From NCBI GenBank assembly GCA_037043235.1, contig JAWRVZ010000178.1, positions 293,759 through 357,758 of the forward strand: a stretch of DNA of 64,000 nt, read 5' to 3'. This document shows positions 10,922 to 24,900 of the stretch, piece by piece (position 1 is the stretch's first letter; each line of letters opens with the position of its first letter). The DNA is from Rhodeus uyekii (lineage: Eukaryota; Chordata; Actinopteri; Cypriniformes; Acheilognathidae). The notes under the pieces are model-generated. The model ran no database searches. It was not told the origin of the DNA and saw only the letters and a program-made list of their open reading frames with translations. A program made the translations under genes and the position numbers.

Positions 10922-13900
10922 GTAGGGGAATTTACAGTTAAGACCCGAGGACCAGATATGTTGAATGAAGACCAGGAGTCAGAAGTGCAGTCAATAGAAG
11001 ACATTTTAGTGAAGTTTAGTTTGCAGTTTCATCAGCAGAAGCCAGCTTCAGGTCTCACAAGGAGTTCGTAGGCCGCCCCCATTACAATAACATTGTTACA
11101 GCAATTATACTCTAACAGAGGGTGCTAACTACGTCAATGATGACGTTTAAATGATCCTGATTGGCTAAGAAAGAAAGAAAAAAGGAAAAACAAAACTAGT
11201 AATTTTCCACACAAGAGCAGACAGTCTGAAGCTTATCTTCGTTGATCACATGGTTGACGGGTTCGTGACGTGGCTTGTCGAGAACAGCAAGTCATTCCGT
11301 CTCCTGATGGTGCCAGTTAATCACCTCACCAATACAGACCATATTAACGCACACACACAAATACACAGCTTCTCCAAGGCTGAACTCGGCTCAGGCTCCA
11401 ACTATAAACCAAAACATTCTGATAACATACTCTATCTGTTGAGAAGTGCTGACAATATTCATCCTTACTCGATGGAAAAATACAGAAGAGTAAAGAAAGG
11501 TTTTAATTAATAAAAATCCCTAACTTGATTATAAATCACTCTTTACAAATCATTCAAAATAAGAAAGGGAAAAGAACATATGAAAAATAAGACAAAGAAA
11601 CATATGAAAATTAAGAATAAAGAATATAGGTACAATTAAGAAAAATGAAAGAATATATATACAAGCGGCAATGGATTTCCGAATAGTATCTTTCAGTCCC
11701 CCCTATAAGGCCAAATGTGTAGTAAAACAACACATCTGGGCTATCAATTAATGCCGCTACAAATTGATATATTCACCCTTGCTCTAATTCCGGTTAAAAT
11801 TGTATAAAACAAAATATGTTTTCCCTTCACAGACTTAACTGGAACAGAATATCTTACAGAGCACAGAGTGTGTTATTGACCTTCAAAACAAAAGACATGG
11901 TTGTATAAACATCTTACTGTTAGTATGAATATTGGCTAATTTAGTTTATCATCAAATTAAATGGATTTAAAAATTAAATACATTTTTATTCTAGAAGCCG
12001 GAATAAATGAGAAAATAGTGTTACATTCCCAACAAAATCCCCACACCAGGTATTAGGTTAAAAAGTGTCATTGCATCAAAATATCAAGATATACACTTTG
12101 TTGTTGTTGTTGTGAATAAACCAAAAACAAAACAATTTCCAATTCATTGTAGAATACATGAAATAAGAGGGTAAATCTATTTCACTACACCAATTAAAAT
12201 CAAATGTGGTCTATATATTAGGGCAGATAACAGATTTAGACGAATTCAATATTATTAACTGAGTTTCAAACCTTCTAATTACTCAGTAAGTAAATGTTCT
12301 GCCCTTGAGTTTATCTTTAAAAATATTACTTGTGCTTTAATCCCTAAGTCACACAGACAGTCTCATAGCTGCTGTTTCATTAACCCTTTGTATGAATGGC
12401 TGATCTACTGTCATGCATCCACTTAATGGATGAAAATCAATAAAAACTTTTTATAAGTTTTATTCACTCTGATCGCCCACCGGCCTATCATAAATATGAG
12501 GGTGTTCTCTGGATAATTTGGAGGGTGACTTTAGCCAATGTGTCACACTATCTCTGCCGTCAAGTCTTATAATATCAAGTCTATAACACTCGGATCACTC
12601 ATAGTTGATAGTATTTAAATTTAGACCCTCAGTTGAATTTAGACAAGGGTTTTAAACCCATAATGGACGGCAATCTTCAGCTTCACAATTTCAATTTACA
12701 CAATTGTTTAAACTAATCCAGAGAATAACTTGAAATTAACATCATAAATGACAAAATTAGTCATATTTACCACTAGCAGACCGAGCTGGATATTCAGTCC
12801 AATTAAAGCTCGTCCCATGTTTTGTATCGTCGTTTCATCAGATCCCATCAGAATTATCGGCTTCTGTATAGATTGTCAATTCACTTAACCCATCTGTAAT
12901 GATCAAACACTCATTTCAGAGGTTAATGACAACATGTGCACACTATGTGGACATACAAAACTCACACACACACTCAGACATGAATACAAATCGCTCATAT
13001 TCAAGGTTTACTTCTGGTATTTATTCTACAAAGATTTAAGCTTTAAAATCTTCTCTAGGTTTAACTTATTCAGTTTAAAAGTGTGTTTAAAAATGTCTTT
13101 ATAAAAACTTGTTTTTAGAAAAGTTTTCTAGGTTGTTTTATTTCCTTAATCATTTTGATAACAGAGTGCCATACCCAGCCTCCACTCACAATCTCTCTCC
13201 CAGCCAACAGTTTTCCTCAGCAGTCTAAGACTGTAACTTTTTGGCAGAATGCAATAGTAAATTATTTGCCATTTAGAAACCATAATCATTCACAAATTTT
13301 TAAAATATAAATATTTAACTCTCAATTAGACCCATTTTGATAATCTCAAATAAAGTATGCTAGGAGCATTACTAAGTTTACTTTTAGTTTAAAAAAATTC
13401 ACTTAACCTTTGTTATCCAGACCATCTTTAATCTGTAAAAACACTCTTCATCTTTAGTCACCACCATGTCTAACGACCTGCAGGAGTGAAAACTATGATA
13501 GAGACATATTAGTTCAGTTTCACTATTAATTTTCAGTTCTTTCCCATAAGCCGAAAAAAAATAAATAATGTTCTTGATATTATAAAGTTTAGTTATGGTC
13601 TCCACAACAACTGAAGGTCAGTCACATCATGTTCTCAGCCAGCTCTTGAAGGCACATTCCCATTATCTCTTTTTAAACAACCTCTTCAGGGACTCCCCCT
13701 GGCATCTTCTACAAGTTGGGGACACTTGTCAAGGAATGCGGTTACAGTGACCTGGTATGGAGGAACTCAGTTTTGGGGCAGACTTCTGCAATTTAACAGG
13801 TCCCCCCTCTGAAGGATGCTACTAGCCAACCACAGACATCCTCTCAACTCTCATCCAGTTGTCACAGAAAACATCTCCCTTCCCCTGTTTTTGGGTAGAT

Positions 13901-14365
13901 GCCCAGGAGCGGCGGCGAACCTCTGCCTTAGGTTGTCCCCTACGTGGCCACTAGGGGAACTTACCCGTCATTGAGTGGACGCCCTCGTGCTCAACTGTTT
14001 AACCCTTTCATTCCCTTTGCGGATCTTCGAGTTTTCTTCAGGTTCAGGTATTCTCTGGAGCTTAGGGAAGGTGCATTCAAGAACCACCAGAGTTATTTCG
14101 ACTGCCTGATAGTGTTCAAAACAGGGAGACCGGTTAATAACAGCAGTATGTTATCAGAAAAACCCATTAACATATTCAAAAACAGCATAGCTTATTCTCT
14201 GTGTTTAATCTCAGCATCGCTATCACCATTGTCTACTCCATCAGCCTTGTACCATGGTGGAGACTAAGATGAGACAAAACAAAAATCACTGGTCATAACA
14301 ATTTAATCAAACAATTTAATCTCCCTTTTATAATCAGGTCTTAATTTTTATTTAATTTTTTATTC
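10922..14365. mobile_element. Unassigned 3.4-kb block inserted in a MITE
   Basis: It interrupts MITE sequence at both edges, so it is an insertion. The edges carry a weak inverted match, GTTAAGACC (left) and GGTCTTAAT (right). No transposase, polymerase or other long ORF is visible. The outer parts (10930-11500 and 13600-14280) are more GC-rich than the AT-rich centre. I found no target-site duplication. A large non-autonomous DNA transposon or a decayed LTR element are the alternatives. Confidence 0.45.
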
Positions 14366-15002
14366 ACCGTTTGTTCCACCGACGAATTACGCATACGACG
14401 CACGCTCCGCGCAGAAATGAAAATCTGTGAAACGAAAAACGCATGAATCACGCACGAATTACGCACATCTGCGCGGAGCGTGCATCGTATGCGTATTTCG
14501 TCGGTGGAACGAACGTGGACCGTCAGTGATTGTAAGTGGATGTGCGTTGAAGGTGGTTTGTGCGTGATTTTGAGTTTTGAAGGGTTCAAAAAAATGTCCA
14601 GTGCACAACTGTGCGTCGGTGTGCGTTATTCATGAGTCGGCGTGTGTAGTTTATGCGTCGAGTATGTGTGACTATGCGCGGGACACGCGTCAGCCGTCAG
14701 TGCTTATGCATCGGAACTGGTTCGAAACCGCGCACATCCACTGACGCCCCACCTTCATATCAAGCATGAGCCGCGCACCGTGGCGCACGTATCACGTTCA
14801 TTCCACTGACAATGTGGATTCTGAAAGTGCTTGTACGTGAAACGTTTGCAAAGCGTGCGTGTTCGGACGCACTCCGTCAGTGATTCGTGCGTAGGATGTT
14901 CGTGGAATACTTTGGTCAATTTCTCGACGCGCAAGCACGCACAAACCCAATCGGTGCGTGATTTGTGAGTGATTTGTGCGTGATCGGCTGTGTGACTGGC
15001 CC
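14366..15002 (-). mobile_element. MITE of the GGGCCAGTCACAC family, inverted partner copy
   Basis: The first 75 bases (TTCCACCGACGAATTACG onwards) continue the left copy. From about 14460 to 15002 the reverse complement is a second, nearly full copy ending GTGTGACTGGCCC. The two copies therefore sit inverted with their inner termini fused, giving a fold-back structure whose outer ends are 10639 and 15002. Confidence 0.78.
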
Positions 15003-15801
15003 TTTAGATTAACACTGATGGGAATCTTTTGTTCTTTTGTTCCATATTGGTTCGCTTGTCTTATGTGTCATTTGTTTATTGTCTTGTTATTTTATCATTT
15101 CTGTCTATGTTCATTAATTCCAACTTGTCATTGATTGCTGTTGTCATGTGTTTCCCTGTTTTTGCCTTGTTGCCCTGTTATGGCAGAAGAAAATTCATTC
15201 CAAACAAGTCCACTTTGAATGCTTCTGATCGTTCCTGTGCAATAAATAGACCTGGAAATCCAAGGATTCAGTAGTGCTTTCAAAAGATGCAAAGTGGACC
15301 TTCCTAAGAGTTGATGATTAGGCTCAAATGGACCCTTTTAGTTTATGAATACATAAGTGTATTTCTGAGAGCTCATTAGCAAGTTCCAGTCAGTCTCAGA
15401 CTGTGGTTCGGTTTCAAACCTCCTAGTGGATCTGTGATCACACTTAAAGTCCCCTTGTAGTCAAGAAATGTATCCCTTAAAATTCGTCTTTGATCACCAA
15501 AGTGACATTTAAAAGGTTTTTTCTCATGGCTTAAAATAGCTTGAACTCCACACATTTGCTTCATTAAGTGCACATGGATTCGTGAATATGCAAATCAGAC
15601 TCTCCTCCACCCATTGACACCAACTCAGGGACACACTCTTTTACTCAAGTAACTGTGGTAAATGCTGCACAAAAGTATGGCTCTTTACCAGGTCAGACAC
15701 ATGAAGGTAATTAATATGACTAGCCTTTGACTCTAGACTATATTAAGAAACAGCTAAAAATGTTGCCAATGTAACTTGGTTGAACTTGGTTGAGCTATAG
15801 A

Positions 15802-15947
15802 TTTTCTGTAGCTCAACCAGTAGAGCATTGGTGTTAACACCACCAAGGTCATTTGTTTGATCCCAGAAAAAAAACAAGGACTGATTAGAGTGTCAATGTG
15901 TTTCTTGAATGCAATGTAAGTCGCTTTGGATAATGCATAAAAATGTA
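15802..15947 (+). repeat. tRNA-derived SINE, copy 1
   Basis: Box-A-like text CTGTAGCTCAACCAGTAGAG and a decayed box B (GGTCATTTGTTTGATCCC) are followed by the body TTTCTTGAATGCAATGTAAG and a truncated tail. It is the same family as 47477-47637 and 56951-57093. It is not a functional tRNA gene. Confidence 0.75.
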
Positions 15948-16483
15948 AGACCTGTCCAAAAAAAAAATCCTATTGGAATTTTACTTTGTCTTGTAGGATC
16001 TTATTGGATTCTTAGAAACCTGCTGGTCATTTTTATTTATTTTAGTGGAATTTCACTTTGTCCTAATAGGATTTTTTATTGGATTCTTAGAATCCCATTG
16101 GCTATTCATTTTAATGTGATTTTAGTTTCTCCTGTAGTATATATTTTCTGTACCTCCCATAGTGTTTATAATATGACTGCAGTTTGCTTAACATAAATTG
16201 AATGTCAACATTGAAGTGAGTTTAAACAAACTGCTTTTAAACTACTTTAAGTTTAGAGGGAAAAGACTGTTGCCACAGTGAGCCCTTGAGGTTTTCAATT
16301 ATGGGATGGTTCAAACAGGGGAAGTAGTAGAGAGATTAAGCAGTTTCAGATGGTGGACAGTGTAATCATTCATTTAGACGACAGATTAAAGTCACCAGGA
16401 AATCAAAATTGAAAATTCTTGTTTTTTAATGGAATATTGCAGTACTTAAATTATATATATATATATATATATATATAGCCTTT

Positions 16484-16564
16484 GATATTGTTTCAAATCA
16501 GCTTTACAGTAGTCACAGGAAAACAATAAAAACAAAGTATTTAATCAAAAATATCTTAATTTGA
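16484..16564 (-). repeat. 81-bp perfect inverted repeat, left arm
   Basis: The reverse complement is identical over 81 bases to 18025-18105. It is preceded by an (AT)n run (16452-16477) and followed by three tandem copies of a TATCTTAATTT unit. Confidence 0.85.
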
Positions 16565-16599
16565 ATTAAATATCTTAATTTTAATTAAATATCTTAATT

Positions 16600-16600
<1 letters not shown>

Positions 16601-16691
<91 letters not shown>
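16601..16691. repeat. Palindromic compound microsatellite (GT)n(AT)n(AC)n
   Basis: Five GT units, about 33 AT units, then about eight AC units. The tract is self-complementary end to end. The long open frame across it is low-complexity noise. Confidence 0.95.
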
Positions 16692-18024
16692 TAAGTATAT
16701 TTGGGAAGTGTCCCTGCAGTTATTTAGCAACATAAGTCACACAATATGTTTTCTCGCTCAGGAGGTCTGGAATAAAATTAGTGGAACAAATTTGTGCAAT
16801 ATATTAGTGTTATCTCCAAGGAAACTGGACTGGCTCTTAAAACAGTAATCATTTCCAAAACATTTGCCTCTTTGAAATGCAGCTGTCCTCGTAAGTAAAG
16901 TCCAGTTTTGGCTTACTGAGTGTACATACTCCAGCCAGGACACTGAACATTACTATGACAACACGAGACGAGATTCAGGACTTAAAGTGCTCTCAAAGAG
17001 ATCTGGAAACACTTCACCACAGCTCCCTCAAACCGGGCTCATACAGCCGACCACCTCCATGAAGTCGCTTTAATGTCTGTTTTATAAGAGCACTAATCTA
17101 GCCTATAATACATGGATCCTATTTACATCCGGTCGTTTTTTAAATCACTCGCTTCTTTGGTATGATAACGGATCTATTAACAGATTTAGCTGTTCTTCCC
17201 CAAGTCTGCTTACTTTAGCCTCACATTTTAAAGCATACAAATATCCATTTGTATTTGTATCCAATTGTAATATTTGTTTTTCGATACTTCGATTTCAAAA
17301 CTCGTCTGATTTGTAACCTAAAGCTGTGAACTTATGTTTCCTATCTAGAATTGTTGAAAGCAAGAATAGTTTATATTTATAATTTTTTAACCAAAATTTA
17401 AAAAGTCTATAACTGAATGTTTGCACCATTCAAACAATTTTTCTAACCTGCCACTGGAAACAAAAGTACAGTACTTAATGATCACTCTTTCAGTACGAGC
17501 TCAGCAAAACAGCGACATCTGCTGAGGAAAGGAACAGTTTCATCAATAACTCTTAATAACTTCGGGGTTTGATTTCCGTGAACTGTGTTGCCAGATTGGG
17601 CGGGCGGGTGTGAGCATGGAATATGTAACAGACCCATACATATTCAAAATGGGTCTTCTCCAGCCAATTGGGCTCCTTTTGGTCACGGCCGACCGGAAAA
17701 AAATGCATTGGGCTGTTTTTTGATGCATAAAAACCCGTCCAAATTTCATATAAATGCATATAAATTTAATCAAAAACAAGCTTTAACTAACTTCTCTAGG
17801 ACGTTTCCTGACAGACATTACATATTTAACATTTAGAAAACGTCTTTCAGACGTTTATGATTTAGAATGGATGTAAAGCTGACATCTTAAAGACGTTTCT
17901 CAGATGTTTGTACACAGCAGATTATTTCCAGATAAAGCTCTTTAACAGGCATCTCACAGAGGGATGTGTGTATCTGGGTAGTTACTTTCCCCCAAGCCCA
18001 TCAAAGTTTGGTCATTTTTGGAAC

Positions 18025-18105
18025 TCAAATTAAGATATTTTTGATTAAATACTTTGTTTTTATTGTTTTCCTGTGACTACTGTAAAGCTGATTTGAAACA
18101 ATATC
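18025..18105 (+). repeat. 81-bp perfect inverted repeat, right arm
   Basis: Exact reverse complement of 16484-16564. It continues at 18106-18142 into TATTGTAAAAAGCACTGGAC and AAATAAAGGTGACTT, a phrase typical of the 3' end of a dispersed fish repeat. Confidence 0.85.
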
Positions 18106-18149
18106 TATTGTAAAAAGCACTGGACAAATAAAGGTGACTTGACAATGTT

Positions 18150-20040
18150 AATTCAATATTATTCTTAATGTAAAAAAAAGTATAATGACAAACTCGCCTG
18201 TTACACTGAACTTTTATTAATAAACTTAATTAGACTGATGATATGGTATACCCACATTGTAATAAATGAATTAAAGATCTTTGGACTTTCTCCTTACATT
18301 AAAATGGAAGTTTTTTATGGAAGTGTTGGTGTCCATGGAAACAGATTAGTGTCAGTAAACTGAACAAAGGAAGACGTGTGACTGGAAATAACGAACTAAA
18401 AGTCCATGAAAATAAAAAAAAATTCAATTAAATATTATGAGGAATAATTCTGGCATGTCCCTACCATCCATATGCAAACCTACACCTTGCAAACAGTCAT
18501 CATTTAAAAAAAAAAAAGTAATTTATAGTATTCATGTTAAATAAGAAAAATATTAAGAATTTGGTGGATACAGTTGTGAAGGTTTTTCAGTGAGATTTGA
18601 TTTACAAATACTGCTTATATTTGTTTCTTTCTTAGGCATATTGTGATATTATCTATGGGGCTTTTTATGATTTATTGGTTATTATACGAACAGTTAAAAT
18701 GGCCACAATGATTTAAATAAAGCAGGCAAGCAACAACAACACCAAGACCGAAACTAGCAACTACTGACTAACTGAGATCTCTGTAAAACCTTCTTGTTCC
18801 TGAGATTTGCTTTACATCTGATGGGAGCTTTATATGTTGGGGTTACTTATTTATTGGCCTCATATCTATTTTATTAAGGTTGAAAGCCTCAAAATAAGGC
18901 CATTTAATAAACAACATCAAATTAAATATTACAATTGTACATGAACATGTAATGAAAAGCCCAATGGTAGCAATGGTATTTCCTTTGCTGTTGGTTACTA
19001 TTCAAAACAAACTATTAGGGACCATTATCATCTGTTGTGGAACAAGGTAAAAAAAAAAAAAAAAAACGATTGTCATTACCATTTTAAGATCAAAGGGTTT
19101 ATAACAGATGTTAAAATTGTATACAGTTATGTGTAATCAGACCAGAGTACCAAACATATTTACTATATGATTAATGTATATATGATATATGATACTATCT
19201 ACATTGGCAATGATTTCAAGGCTAAATTTGCGTTAGGCACAATACTTCTGACATATGATAAATTGCTGAAATTACTCCATAAGCAAACTCACCAGCACTT
19301 CAACAGGAACCTCTTTCTCTCTCACATACATTAGAAGAGAAGGTGAGTGTTTTTAGTGCTGTGGATCTTGGATCTAAAAGAAAACAATGTGGCATCCCGA
19401 TACTTCCCAATCATTCTGCTGGTCCTTTTAAGTGCAAGACTGGTGAAAATGCTGTAAAAGTTTCCCTTTATCTGGCGGTTTACAGTAATTGTTCTGTGTA
19501 CTGATTGTTAACAGTATATTTAAAGTAACATGTCTAAAAACAAAGGTATTGAGGCTAATTTTTAAATCTGAATTTATAGCATCAACATACTTTCTTTGAT
19601 AATCGAAATGTATGCTACAAACATTTAAAAACATGAATATTTATAATAACTTTCTGCTGTCAATCAGTGTCAGTGTATGCTGTGAGCCGTCAATAATGGT
19701 GTATTTAGAACAAATAATAAAAGCTTCAGACAACCAAAACAAATGTTAGAAGAACAGTTTAATCATACATAGTCACAATTCTGCTTCCAAAAAAAAAAAA
19801 AAATTGGTTTTTCCTCATCTAACATCTGGAAATGTACATAAGGCCACCTGAAAATGTACATGACTTTGACAGTGTGACAAAACTCATATGTTCATATTTA
19901 TATAATTGACAATATCTTACAATTATTTTGCTTACAAGTTAGTGGCTGCTCCAAAATACAGCACTCCTTTATACAAAAATAATTCTTGTCGTGTGAAATT
20001 TCCATGGTAGCAGGTAGGACCAAAGACAGCCCCATGTGTT
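18150..20040. other. Intergenic, no gene recognised
   Basis: AT-rich sequence downstream of pum2 with poly(A) and poly(T) runs (for example 19050-19066 and 19789-19803). No exon-like frame or named repeat is visible. Part of 19700-20040 could still be pum2 3' UTR if a more distal polyadenylation site is used. Confidence 0.4.
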
Positions 20041-20044
20041 TTTT

Positions 20045-21822
20045 TTAATTCATTAATTTATCATTTTATTCAACTGCCACAAGTCAAAATGACAATGTCA
20101 ACAGAAGGTGTCACTGCTCCAGGTACATAAAGAGGCTGACCTTTTCCAAAAAACGGATTAAAAACAAAACCCTGTGATGCATAAAAAGACTTTTCTTTTT
20201 TAAAATAATGCTTGTTCAAAGAAAACTGTATACATTATATTCAAAGGGAAAGGAGTGATGAATATTCACACATCAAAATGCACATTTTTCTAATTTTTTC
20301 TTCCCCAAAAAGTGTAAAAGACATTCCATTTACAGCATTAACGTTTACAAATGTACAACTGTACAGACAAAATAAAAGCAAATCACTACGCAATTTAGCC
20401 TGTCCAACATTACAACTAGATTCTTTTTTTTTCTCTTCTATTCAACTAATAAACTTACACTTAACTCCACATATACTACATGTATTCTACATTTATTCAT
20501 ATGAAGCAAAAGAACGAAAGCCATTAATATATATTAGCCATACAGAAAAATTGTGCAGCAGAAGACGGCAGCCCCATGTCCGTTCTCTGAAAAATTACGT
20601 CTCAATTTACACCGTTGAACGCTGCACGTGAAATCAATTCCGTTCCAAACATCCCGGGATGACACCAAGGACAGGGACGTCACCCGCCTACCTCTCGATA
20701 TCTAAAAAAACTCAACCCCCCACACCCCAAAAACAGCAACAATTTAATATTTACTTGTACATAAAGATGCTATACATTTCGCCTAAGCTATTACAATGTA
20801 AAGAGATGATAATCAGTATATAATCATACTGTTTCTAGGGCAGTGTTCGAAAAAAAACTACCCGACAGACAGATGTTCCACAAACATGACAAAGAAAAAT
20901 CATTCCGTTAAAACATTAAATCCAGACACAGCATGCCAAATCTCCGCACCCCTTCGTGCCTCACAATACGCACCCCGAAAAAGGAAAATGATTCCAGGTT
21001 TCATCCGTCTACATGGTCTCGGCCTCATAGCTGTATAAAATGGCAGGAGCTCTAGTGTCGTTAGACATCATTCCAAACGCAATAGAGAACAGAGACGATA
21101 AGCTGTGTGGAACAGACTTGGTCAGTGGGATTGCAACCACACGCATGCTCTTTACAAAAAAAGAAAAAGAAAGAAAAAAACACGCAGTTCGTAAAACGCA
21201 CACGAGGGAGGGAAAGAAAAGAGACGGCAAGCGCAGCCACGTCGAACCACTTCCGAAAGGCAGCAAGGCTCTGTGATTGGTTGTGGATATCTTAATCCCA
21301 CTAACTAAGATCAAGCTGACTGGTTCATTATTTATCCGGCTTGTGTACTAAAACAGGGCTTAAACGGACCACACTTCTTAACGGTGCCATTAAGAAGTCT
21401 GGATATAAAAACAAAAGTAGAAAAGGAAAAGAATTAAAAAGGATCACTCAGTTTGGCCTTATAAAGTCACTTGCTGGTGTAAATTGTAAGAACTGTAAAT
21501 TTTCAGCAAACGTTTCTTTTTCTACAGAGAATGTACAAGGTTAAAAAAAATGTACAAGATATTTACTAGAAAACAAAAGGAAACAGTCAGTTACATCATA
21601 AACAAGGGTGTTGGTTGTTGTGCTTTACCCAGAAAACAGCTTACAGACCATGCACTCTCTGGTGGGTTGGGGATGATGGTAACAACAGAGACCCCATCAG
21701 GGACTGGTCAGATGTCTCAGCACTTCTCTTCCTTTCATTTTTTTGGTAAAATCCCTAAAGGTTATGGCGCCCATAACACATGTGGTTTTAAGGGAAAGGG
21801 GCGAGGGTTGGGTGTCAGGGCC
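20045..21822 (-). other. pum2: pum2 3' untranslated region (end approximate)
   Basis: Sequence following the stop codon in the last exon, with no splice evidence. A minus-strand AATAAA at 20065-20070 gives an end near 20045 and a UTR of about 1.8 kb; another AATAAA at 20492-20497 would give a shorter form. The region is U-rich and repeat-poor compared with the introns, as expected for a conserved pum2 UTR. The 139-codon plus-strand open frame here is antisense noise. I found no exact UGUANAUA on the sense strand. Confidence 0.6.
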
Positions 21823-21954
21823 CTACATCAGGCCGTTGGTGGGGCCCCCAATGGGGCCTAGATCTGACCCACTCTTCATGTAATACTTCTCCAGCTTAGC
21901 CAGTATGTGTTTTCCATACGTGTATTTACGTAGAGTGGCAATATGGGGCCGAAT
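21823..21954 (-). CDS. pum2: pum2 coding exon 21 (last), residues 1141-1183
   Basis: The acceptor is followed by ATTCGGCCC (IRPHIATLRKYTYGKHILAK), the C-terminal capping helices of the Pumilio domain. The protein ends DLGPIGG... and NGLM, with TAG at 21823-21825. It splices in phase 0. Confidence 0.96.
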   Translation of the reverse strand: MRPHIATLRKYTYGKHILAKLEKYYMKSGSDLGPIGGPTNGLM

Positions 21955-24900
21955 CTGGAATTGACAACATGGAATATTTAAAAGACTGTCCATGACTATT
22001 ATTCAATTATTTGACTGATGTGCTTATACCTTATGCATGATTATTTTGCGCTGCGCAGGCTCAGCCATGTCAATCATCCTTTGCACCACATAATTTGCAT
22101 ACTGGTCCTTCATCATGGTGTAGAGGGCACTGTGAGGGCCGTCCTTCTGACAGCAGACTTCATCAATTAGCAGGGCCCTCTCTGCACGGGACGAATGAAT
22201 CACACACTTCTCTACAACGTTACTGTAAGAGACAGACATGCATACAAAAAAAAAAGATAGTAGTTTAGTCTCCGTTCTAATGAAATCTATTTTGACCTTG
22301 ACATGACAACTTATGGCATAAGGCAAAGCAGTGAGACTAAATGACTTCAATGGCAATACCTCTATACATGTAGATTAGGGTTGCCAAACTAAATTGTAAT
22401 TTCTTTATACAATTACAAAAAAGATTCCACAAGAGAGTGCGACAAACTAAATAACTGCATGTGGTAATCCTTGTATTTATAAGATATTAATAATAAACGT
22501 ACACATTTAATAATACCCAGTCACACAGCCGATCACGCACAAATCACGCACAGATTGGGTTTGTGCGTACTTGTGCGTCGAGAAATTGACCAAAGTATTC
22601 CACGAACATTCGACGCATGAATCACTGACGGAGCGCGTCCAAACACACACAACATTCGTGAAGTGAACATTCCACAAACAAGCACTTTCAGAATCTACTT
22701 TGTCAGTGGAATGAACGTGATACGTGCGCGGTTAATTCGAGATATGAAGGTGGGGCGTCAGTGGACGGACGTGGATGTGCGCGGTTTCGAACCAGTTTCG
22801 ACGCATAAGCACTGACGACCGACGCGTGTCCCGCGCATAGTCACGCATACTCGACGCATAAACTACACACACCGACTCAATTTTTAACCGTTCAAAACTC
22901 AAAATCACGCACAAACTGCCTTCGACGCACATCCACTTACAATCACTGACGGTCCACGTTCGTTCCACCGACGAATTACGCATACGACGCACGCTCCACG
23001 CAGAAACGAAAATCTTTGCGTAATTCGCCGTGTGACTGGCCCTTAAACTTCAGGTATATCAACCTGTCCAATTAGGAAGCATAAGTGTGAATCAGTTTTT
23101 GAAAGAGTCTGGAGATGTCATGGGGAACATTACGCTGTGTGCAACATTATTCGTGGGTCAGTAATGGACTGGGGAGGAATATCCTTGGAGGACCACACAG
23201 ATGTCCTAGTCCTTAGTGCTGTTAGGTACCAGGATGAAATCCTCAGTGCCACTGTAAGACCTTATGTTGGCAATGGGCCCTGGGTTACTCATGGCGCATG
23301 ATAATCTGACTAGAGAGTGTAGGCAGATTTTAGATGACGAATGCATTGATGCCATTCCTCAGATCTGAATACAATTGAGAACCTCTTATGTATCAGAGCA
23401 TCTGAAGACAACAGTGCTTTATTCACACTTTTATGGGATATTCCAATTTTGCAGTTACAAAACTGTCTTTGAAAGATATAAATATGGGTTATTTATAATT
23501 AATTGTTCTTTATATTGTTGTTTGTAAAAAAATAACTTTCACTGAAATACCATATAATAATTGAAAAATATATATAATTGGTTATGCAGTAAACCCATTT
23601 TAAACAATTATGAACTATTATATAGAAATTATACATGCAGTAATTTATATTATAAAAATATTTATAGAAAGAATTAACTGACCTTGCAAATTTATGCTGA
23701 CTCAGAGCCAGAACCTTCCCTCTGACCTCTGCCACTATCTTGCTCTTGTCCTCTGGACGTCCATGCTCCAAAACATGCTGGATCACATAATTACCGTACT
23801 GATCCTGTAGGCGAAGACAGGCACAGGAGAGTGGAACGGAGAGATAAAGAACATGTATATTATTACCATAATAGTTCAGAACTAAAACCGTAGACAGAAC
23901 AAGAGATGAATGACTAATTCAACAAGGTTGAGCAAGTCTTTAACAAGACCCTCACAATACAGCAACAACAGACCACATTTCAATAATAGGCCATTGATGA
24001 AATGCTACTCCCACTTTATCCAGACAATGATTTACATTTGGCAGATAACTCGAAGAAACCACACAGCACCCACTCAATTAAACACACCAGCATTTACCAG
24101 GAAGGTGGCATAAATGTGCAAGTCAATGTCAATAGCTCAATCAAGATGCAGATTTTGGTTTAAAGGGGTCCTATTATGCCCTTTAAAGTCTTGATTTTGT
24201 TTTTGGGGTGTACTAAAATGCATTTTCATGCTTAATTGGGTGTCGAGTCTGACTTGAATGCATCGTATTCGATGAAGCCCCTCCATCCAAAATATGAAAT
24301 GTGGTTAGCTGTAATATTGGTTAGCTGGCCTATTCTGTTGTGATTGACACCTGGCACTTAACGCAAGTTTGCAAGGACAGATTTTACAGGACGTTTTAGA
24401 CTGGTCATGTTTTTTGTCAATTTCTTATAGATATGATGTCATCCACCACTTTATCACGTTTGTGGGAAAACTATGGTAATACAAACTGTAATCTATTAGA
24501 AAATCATGGATCATTTTCCAAATGGGCGGCGAATAGGCTTACAAAAGCAACAGTAAACACTACATCAACACTAGTTGGTACTAGTGCAAAGCTTTGCCCT
24601 TTGTTTACATCATAGTAAGTACATAAAACGTATATTTTGAACGGTTGATAGAAAACACCCAAAAATACTAAAATATACTTAGAATTTGTGATCCACAAAG
24701 AACAGATTCTCCTGACAAAATGGAAATGGCAAAAATTTTCAGGATAAGCTTTTGTGCAAATCTTGCATTATATTCATCTTGGATTCTGCAGGCCGTTTTC
24801 CATAAAATGTGCACAAGCATTGGGTTATAATGTTCTGGAACAGTATTTTTATATTAATTTTTACTTTTAACCAATACATTTGTATGCCTATGAAAACCCG

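Noticed and set aside
16603..16848. ORF starting with a Tyr-Ile repeat
   Set aside because: Direct translation of the AT microsatellite.
20212..20631. 139-codon plus-strand ORF
   Set aside because: It sits in the pum2 3' UTR on the antisense strand, with no recognisable motif.
20045..21822. Pumilio self-regulation site in the pum2 3' UTR
   Set aside because: I looked for UGUANAUA on the sense strand by eye and found no exact match; a relaxed-motif search might differ.
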